From assembly GCF_900129025.1 (NCBI RefSeq), contig NZ_FQUM01000013.1:1-64000 (forward strand): 64,000 nucleotides of DNA, in the 5' to 3' direction. Made by a program: the position numbers and the translations under genes. Below, piece by piece: positions 9,522-24,227 of this stretch. The notes under the pieces are model-generated. The model worked only from the letters and a program-made list of their open reading frames with translations, was not told where the DNA came from and made no database searches. Each line of letters opens with the position of its first letter. The stretch's first letter is position 1. Source of the DNA: Mariniphaga anaerophila. Its GTDB lineage: Bacteria > Bacteroidota > Bacteroidia > Bacteroidales > Prolixibacteraceae.

Positions 9522-12032
9522 ATGAGTGCCCATAAAGTTTTGTTATCTGTTTTTTTACTAGCAATAATTCTCGTATATACCAACGAGGTATATAGTAACG
9601 ATGAAAAAGTTAGAGGATTAAGATTTTATTCACAGGAAAAACCTGTTGAGGAACGTACATCTTTAGTTCTGTTTCCGGAACCTATCAATATAAAACAGAA
9701 ATTAGAGCTGGAATTTGAGTTCAAGATATATAACAAAAATAAGTTTGGATATATTTTTAGTATTCAAGGAGGACATAGTAAAAAAAGAATGGAGCCATTG
9801 GCGCAGTTTGTTTTTCATCCAGAATCAAGCTCAGGAGAAGGTGGTTATATTTTTAATTTTAATGGAAAAACACAGCCAATAATATTTTCGATGGAAAAAG
9901 AAAACAAGAATTGGATAAAATGCAACCTTAAAATAAATCAGGACACTGGACTTGGCCAAATTTCTGTTTCGGGACAGAATTATCAGTTTCAATATAACAA
10001 CCAAAATATAAAGTTTCTTAGTATAAAGTTTGGACAGCTTGACTTCTTAAATGGAGACGTAGCAGCATTTGATATTCGTGACATAAAGTGTTCTATTGGA
10101 AATAGGAAAAGGTATTATTGGCTATTAGAGCAGGATTCAGGGACTGAGGCTATAGATAGTATTAACGGAAAAAAGGCATTCGTCAATAATCCATTTTGGT
10201 TGATTCATAAGCACTTTTTGTGGGAAGAAGTTCACTCTGGTTGCTATGATAAGATGAATGGTGTCAGTTTTGATTCCTTAAATCAAGATATTTTATTAGT
10301 AAACAAGGATTCACTAAGTCGTTTTAATACTAACAAGAATCACCTGAAAATAGAACATTATACACATTCGCGTCCATTTTACACAGATCAAAACTTTTCC
10401 CTTTATAATCAAAAAATAGAAGAGCTCATTTCATTCGATTTTCATTTTTTTAAAAGCAATGGTCAGAAGGCATTTTCATCTTATATCCCAGATGATAAAA
10501 AATGGACGGCAATAGAAAAGGTTTCTGAAGTTGAAGAGAATTACAATGCACTTTTATTATGGAATAGAGATGCTACTCGCCTTATTAAATTCGGGGGGTA
10601 TGCCCACTACAAATACTTTAATAAACTACAGTTATTTAATTTTGATAGTTTAAAATGGGAAGATTTGAGCTTAAAAGGAGATTTCGTTAGTCCCCGAACA
10701 TATGCTAGTGGTGGTTTATTCCCGAAAACAAATAAACTATTTATTTATGGGGGAATGGGAAATGAATCTGGATTACAAGCCTTAGGTATCCGCAAATTTT
10801 ATGATTTGTATGAGATTAATTTAGACACGAAGACTGTTGTGAAGAAATGGGAAATAACAGATGATGAATTTGATTTTTTACCAGGTTCTGAAATGATAAT
10901 AAATCCTGATGACAGTTGCGCTTATATTTTAGGTGTTGATTCCAAAAGTGATTTAATTCTTTATCGTTTCTCATTGGTTGACGGTAGATATGATGTGGTA
11001 AGTAATGCCTTACCTGTGAAGGCAGAAGGACTAGAAGGAGACAGTTATCTATTTTACGATTCTAAAGAGCAAGCATTATTTGCAGTAGTTAGAGAATCCT
11101 TTGAGAAGGAAACATATTCAAAAATATCTATTTTTCGATTGAACTATCCACCAATTGGAGTCTTAACCAAATGTAAGCAAGATAAAAAGTTATCGTTATT
11201 TCAAGAAATTATTTGGTTGGCTTTATGTGCTGGTGCGGTGTTAATTGTATTTTTTATTGTAATAAGAAGACAGAGGGCGAAAAATATTCAACCTGATGTT
11301 AAAGAACCAACAAGAATAAGAAAACAGAATTCTGTACTTTTAATTGGTGGTTTCCATGTGTTTGATAAGAACGGAACGGAAATCACCTATCGCTTTTCAA
11401 ATAAACTGAGACAATTATTTTGTACAATATATTTGCATAACTTTTTTGATGTTGATATTACAAATGATAAATTGGCATCCATCTTTTGGCAAGGAATGGA
11501 TAAACAAAAAATCACAAATAACCGTGGTGTAAGTTTTAATCATCTTCGAAATATTTTTAAAGAATTGGATGGTCTATCTCTAATTCGGAAAGGAGATCAA
11601 TTGATAATTGATGTTGGGGAATCTCTTTATATCGACATGGAATCTCTTTATTCCAACCTAAAAAACTCTCATTATAATCACCCTGAAAATATACTTAGTT
11701 TTTATCAATTGGGAAATTTATTAGCTAATGAAAGCTTTCCAGGGATTGATATATTTAAGGAAAATTTCGAGTCGAAAGCAATCGAAACAATACTGCAAAT
11801 AGGTAGGAACTATTATTCCCAAAGAAAACATCTTTCGGTAATTGAGACAATGGATATTATACTTAACCAGTTCGATACTATTAATGAAAAGGCATTAAAA
11901 GTAAAGATAAAATCTCTATATAAACTGAAACAATATAAAAAGGCTAAAAGCGAGTACGTAAGATTTTGCAATGAATATTCTGAAATAATGAATTCTGAAT
12001 ATCCGAAACAATTCTCTGAATTATTAAAGTAG
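9522..12032 (+). CDS. Membrane-spanning regulator: LamG/kelch-like sensor plus SARP-like winged helix
   Basis: An 836-residue protein of unusual architecture. Residues 1-25 are a signal peptide. Residues about 35-190 look like a concanavalin/LamG-type beta-sandwich. Residues about 320-540 contain kelch-type blades (SPRTYASGGLFPKTNKLFIYGG, then LYEINLDTKTVVKKW), suggesting a galactose-oxidase-like propeller. One transmembrane helix lies at about 562-584, followed by basic residues (RRQR) that start the cytoplasmic side. Residues about 605-690 (SVLLIGGFHVFDKNG, then FSNKLRQLFCTIYL and NNRGVSFNHLRNIF) resemble the winged helix of SARP/OmpR-type activators. The remaining 140 residues are helical and TPR/BTAD-like. 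I infer a one-component transmembrane regulator sensing a periplasmic glycan and controlling the SusC operon that follows. Confidence 0.7.
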   Translation: MSAHKVLLSVFLLAIILVYTNEVYSNDEKVRGLRFYSQEKPVEERTSLVLFPEPINIKQKLELEFEFKIYNKNKFGYIFSIQGGHSKKRMEPLAQFVFHPESSSGEGGYIFNFNGKTQPIIFSMEKENKNWIKCNLKINQDTGLGQISVSGQNYQFQYNNQNIKFLSIKFGQLDFLNGDVAAFDIRDIKCSIGNRKRYYWLLEQDSGTEAIDSINGKKAFVNNPFWLIHKHFLWEEVHSGCYDKMNGVSFDSLNQDILLVNKDSLSRFNTNKNHLKIEHYTHSRPFYTDQNFSLYNQKIEELISFDFHFFKSNGQKAFSSYIPDDKKWTAIEKVSEVEENYNALLLWNRDATRLIKFGGYAHYKYFNKLQLFNFDSLKWEDLSLKGDFVSPRTYASGGLFPKTNKLFIYGGMGNESGLQALGIRKFYDLYEINLDTKTVVKKWEITDDEFDFLPGSEMIINPDDSCAYILGVDSKSDLILYRFSLVDGRYDVVSNALPVKAEGLEGDSYLFYDSKEQALFAVVRESFEKETYSKISIFRLNYPPIGVLTKCKQDKKLSLFQEIIWLALCAGAVLIVFFIVIRRQRAKNIQPDVKEPTRIRKQNSVLLIGGFHVFDKNGTEITYRFSNKLRQLFCTIYLHNFFDVDITNDKLASIFWQGMDKQKITNNRGVSFNHLRNIFKELDGLSLIRKGDQLIIDVGESLYIDMESLYSNLKNSHYNHPENILSFYQLGNLLANESFPGIDIFKENFESKAIETILQIGRNYYSQRKHLSVIETMDIILNQFDTINEKALKVKIKSLYKLKQYKKAKSEYVRFCNEYSEIMNSEYPKQFSELLK

Positions 12033-12304
12033 GATTGTAAGTTCCCTCTAAATATAGTTTTATATCGTAATTGACCTAACTTTTCAATCTTGAATATAAC
12101 ACACATCCTTTTTTAGAACTAAATCGCAATGTGTTGATTATCTGGGCCTAAATTCCTGTTAATAAAAAATAGATAGTCATTAATAGCTTTATTAAGTAAT
12201 TAATTAGCACCGTCAAATATATGTTTGCCATAGATTTTTAGTATGGTTTAAAACCTGAAAAAATCTGCCGGCAAAATATTTTTTAACTGATTAAATTAAA
12301 CTTT

Positions 12305-15300
12305 ATGAACAAAAAATTACTGATTCTTTATGTCCTGCTTATTGCAAGTACCAGTTTATTTGGACAGAATCATTTAGTAAGAGGAATTGTCTTTGATTCC
12401 GATTCTTTACCAATGGTTGGTGTAAGCATATTGGAAAAGGGGACCTTAAACGGGACAGTGACCGATGTGGACGGGAACTATGAATTAGCCGTTTCTTCGA
12501 AGGATGCTGTTATCACTTTTTCATTTATTGGTTTTCAAAAGACAGAGAAGAACCTGAATGGAAATTCCATCTTAAATGTAAAACTTTTTGAAGCGGTTAT
12601 TGGTTTAGATGAACTTGTTGTTGTTGGGTATGGAACTCAGAAAAAGGAGAGTCTTACAGGCGCCATTTCCACAGTAAAGGGACAAGAGATGGCAAAAACT
12701 ACAGCTATGGATGTAAGCAATACGCTTACCGGTAGAGCTGCTGGTGTAAGGGTGGTACAATTGTCGAGTGAGCCAGGGGCTTATGATACTCAAATAGATA
12801 TTCGTGGTTTTGGTGACCCACTATTTATTATTGACGGTGTAGAGCAAGATAAAGCTGTATTTAGTCGCCTTAATCCCAATGAAATTGAGAGTGTTAGTGT
12901 TTTAAAAGACGGTTCGGCTGCTATTTATGGAGTACAAGCTGCAAATGGTGTAATTTTAGTGGAAACCAAAAGAGGAGAAGAAGGAAGCATTAAGGTAGGG
13001 TATTCCGGTAAATTTGGGATGAACACAATAACCCAGTATCCCAGACTCTCTAATGCCTATCAATATTCAGTTTTAAAGACTGAGTCGCAGGTTAATCAAA
13101 AAATAAGCGCACATCAACTTGATAACATTACTACCACATATACTCCCGAAGAAGTGGAAATGTACAGAACGGGAGAACTACCAAGTACCAATTATTTAGA
13201 CCTTATTCTAGATGACCGGGCGAAACAGCAAAATCACAATATGTCGATACGAGGTGGCTCTAAAGATATAAAGTATTTCAGCTCTTTTGGTTTTTTTACA
13301 GAAGATGGTTTGTGGAGTAGTGGGGATCTAAGCGCCCAGAAGATTAACTATAGATCCAATATTGACGCAAAATTATCTAGAAGTCTGACTTTAACGGCTA
13401 ATCTTGGATATATAAATTCCAGAAGTGATAAGCAACGACACAGCAACATGGATATATTAAGGTCAGCATGGAGAATGAATCCAGCCGAAAATGCCTACGC
13501 AAATAATAATGAAGCTTACATTGCAGAGTACAAGCATATGCCTGGGCGTACCAATCCTGTTTCTTTGATATATTCTGAAAATACTGGATTTGTAAAGACC
13601 GAAAATCAATATATTCAATCGAAATTTGATTTGAGGTATGTAGTTCCGGGAATAAAAGGATTATCCTCAAAGTTCACCTACGCATACAACTTAAGTAGTT
13701 CTAGAAATAGGGTATTCACAAAAACCTGGGATCAATATCTTTTTGATGAGAATACTGAAAATTATGTACCTTATGTTCATGGAGGACCAAATTCCTTTAG
13801 TGAAGCAAGAGCACGTGAAGCAAAAGAAGGCCTTAGATTCGCAATAAATTACAAACGCAATTTTAAAGGACATGATTTAAATGCTTTGCTTGTTGCAGAA
13901 CAACAAAAAACGAAGTATGATTATATTAGTGGCTCAACCCAGTTAATACTTGTTTCTCCCGATTTAAATTCAGGAGAAGCCAAGAAGGAAGATGTTTCTT
14001 CCAGATTCTCAGACAGAAGAAGAAGAGCTTTAGTAGGACGACTAAATTATGTTTTTAAGAGTAAGTATTTGGCTGAGTTTAGTTTCCGATATGATGGTTC
14101 TTCCAGATTCCCTGAAGGTAGTAGATGGGGGTTCTTCCCGGGGATATCTGCAGGATGGGTAATTTCGGAAGAAAACTTTATCGATAAGGAATCCTCAGTA
14201 TTAAGTTTTTTGAAGCTAAGAGCATCATACGGTAAATTGGGAGATGATGGAGCAGTGCAGGATTTTGCATACTTACAGGGCTATAGATATCCCAGTGGTG
14301 GTTATTATTTTGGAGACAGTCATTATGCAGGAGTGGGAATTCAAAACTCAGTAAATGAAGATTTAACCTGGTATGTATCAAGAACATACAATATTGGATT
14401 AGATGCACGGCTATGGAGAAATTTGTTGAGTGTTGAACTTGATGTATTTAGAAAAGACCGAAGAGGTCTTTTAAAAACACGTAATGCCACTTTACCTGCA
14501 ACATACGGAATTACATTGCCCCAGGAGAATCTGGAATCAGATCGATATAAAGGATTTGAAATCGTATTGGGGCATCATAATAAAATAGGAAAAGCCAGGT
14601 ATAACATTTCAGGTAATATTTCTTATACACGATCGGAGTACAATTACATTGAAGAAAATCCTCCGGGAAATTCGTGGGACGATTATTATTATAGTAAGAC
14701 GGGACGTTACAAAGGAGTTGTATTGGGCTATGTCTCCGACGGTCAGTTTCAGAACTTCGAAGAAATTTATGCTGCGCCTGTTATTGATGGAGCTGGTAAC
14801 AAATCGTTACTACCCGGAGATATTCGATATAAAGACTTAAATAATGATGGTATTATAAACGAATACGATAGAAAGGTTATAGCAATTGACAGAGGAAAAC
14901 CAACAATTTATTTTGGTTGTAATTTCGATTTTAATTGGAAGAACATTGATTTTTCGATGTTGTTTCAAGGAGCAACAATGCATCGAATGAAATATCCTGA
15001 GCAACTGAGTCAACCTCTTTTCTGGGGTGATGCAAATCCAATTACCGAGTTTTGGGATAGATGGCACAGGGAAGATGTTTTTGACCCTAATAGTGCCTGG
15101 ATTAAAGGTAGATACCCATCTACCGGGGAACGGTACAATTATGCCAATTCCGATTATTGGTGGAGGGACGTTACCTATGTGCGACTTAAAAGTGTAGAAA
15201 TTGGTTATACTTTCCCGAAATCAATATTGCAAAAGGTTGGAGTTGAGAAGCTCAGAGTTTTTGCAAATGGTTACAACCTTTTTACTATTACCAATGGTCT

Positions 15301-15394
15301 TGATTTTGTTGATCCTGAGCTAAATAGCCGTGATTATGGATATAATTATCCAATTACAATGAACACAAACCTTGGGGTACAACTTGAATTTTAA
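12305..15394 (+). CDS. SusC-like TonB-dependent outer-membrane receptor (first PUL)
   Basis: A 1029-residue protein with a signal peptide (through SLFGQ) and a carboxypeptidase-regulatory-like domain at residues about 23-100 (VRGIVFDSDSLPMVGVSI, then GTVTDVDGNYELAV). A plug domain follows, beginning with LDELVVVGYGTQKK and including IDGVEQDKAVFSRLNPNEIESV. The rest is the beta-barrel, with the C-terminal strand ending in an aromatic residue (LGVQLEF). It imports oligosaccharides through the outer membrane using TonB energy and partners with the SusD lipoprotein encoded 19 bases downstream. It starts a long same-strand run of PUL genes, so the 270-base gap upstream likely holds the main promoter. 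Confidence 0.95.
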   Translation: MNKKLLILYVLLIASTSLFGQNHLVRGIVFDSDSLPMVGVSILEKGTLNGTVTDVDGNYELAVSSKDAVITFSFIGFQKTEKNLNGNSILNVKLFEAVIGLDELVVVGYGTQKKESLTGAISTVKGQEMAKTTAMDVSNTLTGRAAGVRVVQLSSEPGAYDTQIDIRGFGDPLFIIDGVEQDKAVFSRLNPNEIESVSVLKDGSAAIYGVQAANGVILVETKRGEEGSIKVGYSGKFGMNTITQYPRLSNAYQYSVLKTESQVNQKISAHQLDNITTTYTPEEVEMYRTGELPSTNYLDLILDDRAKQQNHNMSIRGGSKDIKYFSSFGFFTEDGLWSSGDLSAQKINYRSNIDAKLSRSLTLTANLGYINSRSDKQRHSNMDILRSAWRMNPAENAYANNNEAYIAEYKHMPGRTNPVSLIYSENTGFVKTENQYIQSKFDLRYVVPGIKGLSSKFTYAYNLSSSRNRVFTKTWDQYLFDENTENYVPYVHGGPNSFSEARAREAKEGLRFAINYKRNFKGHDLNALLVAEQQKTKYDYISGSTQLILVSPDLNSGEAKKEDVSSRFSDRRRRALVGRLNYVFKSKYLAEFSFRYDGSSRFPEGSRWGFFPGISAGWVISEENFIDKESSVLSFLKLRASYGKLGDDGAVQDFAYLQGYRYPSGGYYFGDSHYAGVGIQNSVNEDLTWYVSRTYNIGLDARLWRNLLSVELDVFRKDRRGLLKTRNATLPATYGITLPQENLESDRYKGFEIVLGHHNKIGKARYNISGNISYTRSEYNYIEENPPGNSWDDYYYSKTGRYKGVVLGYVSDGQFQNFEEIYAAPVIDGAGNKSLLPGDIRYKDLNNDGIINEYDRKVIAIDRGKPTIYFGCNFDFNWKNIDFSMLFQGATMHRMKYPEQLSQPLFWGDANPITEFWDRWHREDVFDPNSAWIKGRYPSTGERYNYANSDYWWRDVTYVRLKSVEIGYTFPKSILQKVGVEKLRVFANGYNLFTITNGLDFVDPELNSRDYGYNYPITMNTNLGVQLEF

Positions 15395-15413
15395 TCTGAT
15401 AAAATAAAAATTT

Positions 15414-17216
15414 ATGAAACGATATATATGTTTACTCATACTTTTGGTGGTCGGGGTGAGTGCTTGTAACGATAATTTTCTCAATACTGAACCAACCGAC
15501 ATGCTTTCAACAGAGCAGCTGGTAAAAGATCCTAACGCCGTAAAAGCATATTTTGCCACATTATATGATTTAATGCCTATTGAAGACTTTAATTTCTGCA
15601 ATGGAAGATTCAATCAGTTTCCCGGTGATGGATTTGGATATCTGTCAAATTATGTGGATGAAACAATTACATCCAATAAATATTATGGATCGGAATTTGG
15701 AGAGAACTGGAAAGAGATTTACAAATTGATAAGAAATGTAAATGATTTTATTGTAGAAATTAATAAAGTTGAGGAGATTCTTGCACCTGATGTATTAAAT
15801 ACATACTTGGGCGAAGCTCGTTTTATCCGAGCTTATGCATACTTTTCGCTTGTTAAAAGATTTGGAGGTGTGCCAGTTCTTTTGGAACCCCAAGTTGTTG
15901 TTGACGGAGATGTAGAGAAACTGAACATTCCCAGAAATACTGAAGATGAAGTATGGATGGCTATTCGTGACGACTTTGAATTTGCTGTTCAGAATATGAC
16001 CGGTGCTTCTGAGTATGGAAGGGCAAATAAATATGTGGCAGCGGCTTATCTTTCAAGGGCGATGCTTTACGCAGGTTCAATAGCCAAATATGGCAAGCTT
16101 GAATACGATGGTTTGGTTGGAGTTCCTGCATCAAAAGCCAATGAATATTTTCAAACAAGTTTTAATGCCGCAAAACTTGTGTATGAAGAAGGTGGCTATG
16201 AGCTGTTTAATAAAGTACAAGATAAATCTAAGAACTTTTCAGAGTTATTTTTAGAATATGAATCAAATCCGGAGATAATTTTGGCTAAAGGTTTTGATTA
16301 CGATGCTACAAAAAGCACACACTCTTATGATATTCTATGCACTCCTGTGTATTTTATTCCTGGTGGTTATGCTGGGAGACAAGCACCTACTGTGGATATT
16401 CTTGAGAAGTTTGAATATTTGGATGGAACTGTGGGACCAATTTTAACATTGAATGATGATGGAACCAGGAAATTATATGAACATCCATTGGACCTGTTTA
16501 GGGATAGGGATCCGCGATTGTTAGGTTCTGTTATTGCACCATTTTCTCAATTTAGGGGTGAAGAAATATCAATCCAAAAGGGGATTCATGTCGATGGTTC
16601 TTTTAAGAAAGGGAATTATTATAATCAATATTATCATTCCGATACAAAAGAAATTAATACAACGATAAGCTCGGTTAGGGCAACAGGAAAGTATGGCGGT
16701 TCATTTAGGTCATGCTTATCAGGCGTTTATATGAGAAAATATATTGATCCGAACACAGATCCAAAATTACTAGGAGTATGGAAGTCCCGGACTCATTGGA
16801 TTGACATGCGTTTTGCTGAAATTTTATTAAATATGGCGGAAGCAGCTCAAGAACTTGGAACCGATAGAACTTTGGCTTTAACTGCAATAAATATGGTAAG
16901 AGAAAGGGCTGGTATAAGATTATTGGATGATGAAGAACTAACAATTGAAAGAATCCGACATGAACGAGAAGTGGAGTTAGCATTTGAAGGGCATTTGTTC
17001 TGGGACTTAAAGAGAACCAGAAACCTGGTAGAAAGATTTCAGATTTGGCAACCTCGAAGAATGGATTTATACTATTCTTTAGATTTTAATGGCTATTTCG
17101 TCAGTTTTAGTATTACGGATGGCCCTAAAACATACGAGAACAAGCAATATTATAATAGAATTCCACAGGATGAGATAAATATTAATCCACTGTTGAAACA
17201 AAATCCTGGTTATTAA
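15414..17216 (+). CDS. SusD/RagB-family glycan-binding lipoprotein (first PUL)
   Basis: A 600-residue lipoprotein with a lipobox ending GVSAC (Cys18) and the SusD-type start DNFLNTEPTD. Helical TPR-type segments follow (LGEARFIRAYAYFSLVKRFGGVPV), and the C-terminal region has the family motif RIRHEREVELAFEGHLFWDLKR. It should cap the SusC barrel at the cell surface and deliver oligosaccharides to it. It lies between its SusC partner and a DUF3823 lipoprotein with spacings under 20 bases, consistent with one operon. Confidence 0.95.
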   Translation: MKRYICLLILLVVGVSACNDNFLNTEPTDMLSTEQLVKDPNAVKAYFATLYDLMPIEDFNFCNGRFNQFPGDGFGYLSNYVDETITSNKYYGSEFGENWKEIYKLIRNVNDFIVEINKVEEILAPDVLNTYLGEARFIRAYAYFSLVKRFGGVPVLLEPQVVVDGDVEKLNIPRNTEDEVWMAIRDDFEFAVQNMTGASEYGRANKYVAAAYLSRAMLYAGSIAKYGKLEYDGLVGVPASKANEYFQTSFNAAKLVYEEGGYELFNKVQDKSKNFSELFLEYESNPEIILAKGFDYDATKSTHSYDILCTPVYFIPGGYAGRQAPTVDILEKFEYLDGTVGPILTLNDDGTRKLYEHPLDLFRDRDPRLLGSVIAPFSQFRGEEISIQKGIHVDGSFKKGNYYNQYYHSDTKEINTTISSVRATGKYGGSFRSCLSGVYMRKYIDPNTDPKLLGVWKSRTHWIDMRFAEILLNMAEAAQELGTDRTLALTAINMVRERAGIRLLDDEELTIERIRHEREVELAFEGHLFWDLKRTRNLVERFQIWQPRRMDLYYSLDFNGYFVSFSITDGPKTYENKQYYNRIPQDEININPLLKQNPGY

Positions 17217-17233
17217 TCATAAAAAAGATTGAG

Positions 17234-18739
17234 ATGAAAAAGTTAATATTTATATACATTGTTTGCTTGCTGACTTTAAACTCATGTCTGAATGACAACT
17301 ATGAACAGCCTGATCAAACTATTTATGGTAACCTAATTGATCCTCTTACAGGAGAAAATGTGCAATCGAAAAGTAAAGGTCAATTGGTTATTCGATTACT
17401 GGAGCAGATACCAGATAATCCCAATCCAGAACCATTGGACATACAGGTACAGAAAGATGGAACATTTCGTTCCGATAGAATATTCACAGGAACTTATAAG
17501 GCGTTTCCTTATCGTGGTGCATTTGTTTACACAGGAGATACCGTTGAAATAAATACCGCAATTAACGGGGGAAGGATAGATTTTGAATTAACTCCTCTTA
17601 TACGAATTGATGTTAGTGTTCGGAACCGGGATATTACATACAAGTTGAATGCAACAGAGGCAACGGGAGACCTAGCATTAAAAGGTGTTGCTGCTATGTA
17701 TAATTCTTATGATGAGGTAGACGAGACTTCTTGTTCTGCCAGTCGTACAGGGTCATATAATAGTCTTACCTCGCAAAGCCAGATTGGTGTTGAGAATACG
17801 GTTACTTTATCGAAGATGCCAGTAGGTGAAAATTATATTAGGGTTGGTGCGCGACTATCTGATACCTGGAATTACAGCAAAATAATAAAAGCAGTAATTA
17901 CAGAAAAAGACTCTTTACCTCCTGCTGTAAAATTTGTTGGAAATAATAATTTTAGCCCTGCAAATGATTCTGCTTCGTTTATAGTAGCGGTATTTCAGGG
18001 AGAGCCTCCTTTTGATTTAGTGTATTCGGATGGTGAAAAAGAATATACAAAAGAAAATATCAATACTAAAAGAGATACTCTATTTGTAAAACCAGAATAT
18101 ACAACATCTTACTTTCCTGTATCTGTCTCAAATTTTGTTGGGAATGGTGAAGTTTCGTCGGAGTTGGCAACAGTAAATGTTTTTGCAATAAAAGATGAAT
18201 TTGCCAACAGTTTTGATGCATATATCCATGAACACAACTCTTCAAGTATTTATGATACAGAACCTGTTGTCGCTTTTAAGAGTTCTACTGATGGATATCA
18301 ACGAAGAGCGTTTATTGCTTTTGACCTCACAAATTCTGATTTGAACGATTCTTCTGAAGATGAGTTCTTTATTTCATATTCATTGGTTTATTCACACCAT
18401 GACCTGGCCAATTCTTTTGTTTTGGAAGGTACTGAAGAGCTAGTGGATAATTCATTATGCTGGAAGAACCAACCTGCTGAAGAATCTTACAGTCATATTC
18501 ACACAACGATAAATCAGGCTTATGGTATAGATAAAGATGAAAATACTCTTATCAGGAAGTTTGATATAAATGCAACAGATTTCGTAAAAGAGTTGCTTGA
18601 CAAGGGTGTGAAAAAGTTTTCATTGAGACTGACTTGTCTGGAAAAGAATGCTTACTATGTTAAAATTGGTTCAATGAGGCATGATAACGAAGATTTCAGA
18701 CCTAAGTTGATGATAAAAGGGCAAGTTTATAAGGAATAG
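17234..18739 (+). CDS. DUF3823 surface lipoprotein with DNRLRE/CBM96-like C-terminal domain
   Basis: A 501-residue lipoprotein (lipobox LTLNSC, Cys18). Residues about 25-130 match the DUF3823 pattern: DNYEQPDQTIYGNLID, then QVQKDGTFRSDRIFTGTYK and the Gly-Gly turn before FELTP. Such domains are common in the SusE/F position and probably help bind surface glycan. Residues about 230-310 look Ig-like. Residues about 320-495 resemble a DNRLRE domain (DAYIHEHNSSSIYD, then RRAFIAFDL and a closing RPKLMIKG), related to the CBM96-type modules. Binding specificity cannot be predicted. It closes the tight susCD block; a 226-base gap containing a long inverted repeat follows. Confidence 0.75.
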   Translation: MKKLIFIYIVCLLTLNSCLNDNYEQPDQTIYGNLIDPLTGENVQSKSKGQLVIRLLEQIPDNPNPEPLDIQVQKDGTFRSDRIFTGTYKAFPYRGAFVYTGDTVEINTAINGGRIDFELTPLIRIDVSVRNRDITYKLNATEATGDLALKGVAAMYNSYDEVDETSCSASRTGSYNSLTSQSQIGVENTVTLSKMPVGENYIRVGARLSDTWNYSKIIKAVITEKDSLPPAVKFVGNNNFSPANDSASFIVAVFQGEPPFDLVYSDGEKEYTKENINTKRDTLFVKPEYTTSYFPVSVSNFVGNGEVSSELATVNVFAIKDEFANSFDAYIHEHNSSSIYDTEPVVAFKSSTDGYQRRAFIAFDLTNSDLNDSSEDEFFISYSLVYSHHDLANSFVLEGTEELVDNSLCWKNQPAEESYSHIHTTINQAYGIDKDENTLIRKFDINATDFVKELLDKGVKKFSLRLTCLEKNAYYVKIGSMRHDNEDFRPKLMIKGQVYKE

Positions 18740-18804
18740 AATGCTAACAGTATGAATAATACAGTATAAGATGATATCTGAAAAATAGATTACTCTGATA
18801 AAAT

Positions 18805-18870
18805 AAGTAAAGTCACAGACGCGATTTTTAGAATTGCATCGAAGTTGTTCTATTGTTTGTGACTTTACTT
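18805..18870. repeat. Perfect 13-bp inverted repeat with 40-base loop
   Basis: AAGTAAAGTCACA at 18805-18817 is exactly mirrored by TGTGACTTTACTT at 18858-18870. It sits between the susCD/DUF3823 genes and the first enzyme gene. No T-run follows directly, so it is not a classical terminator. It could stabilise the upstream mRNA end or act as a protein-binding site. Confidence 0.75.
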
Positions 18871-18965
18871 CTTAACTGCAATATTTCAATCCATAATTAT
18901 TAATCGGCTTACCTATGTTTTAGAAAGAAATACAGGTCGGTTGCGTAGTAAAATTAAAATTTCAA

Positions 18966-24139
<5,174 letters not shown>

Positions 24140-24227
24140 ATAAAAGTCATTATGAACTTTATCATTAAGCATATATTAGTTAATTCTTCAATAATTTAAA
24201 ATTTCATAATTTTAAAAAAAAGACAAA

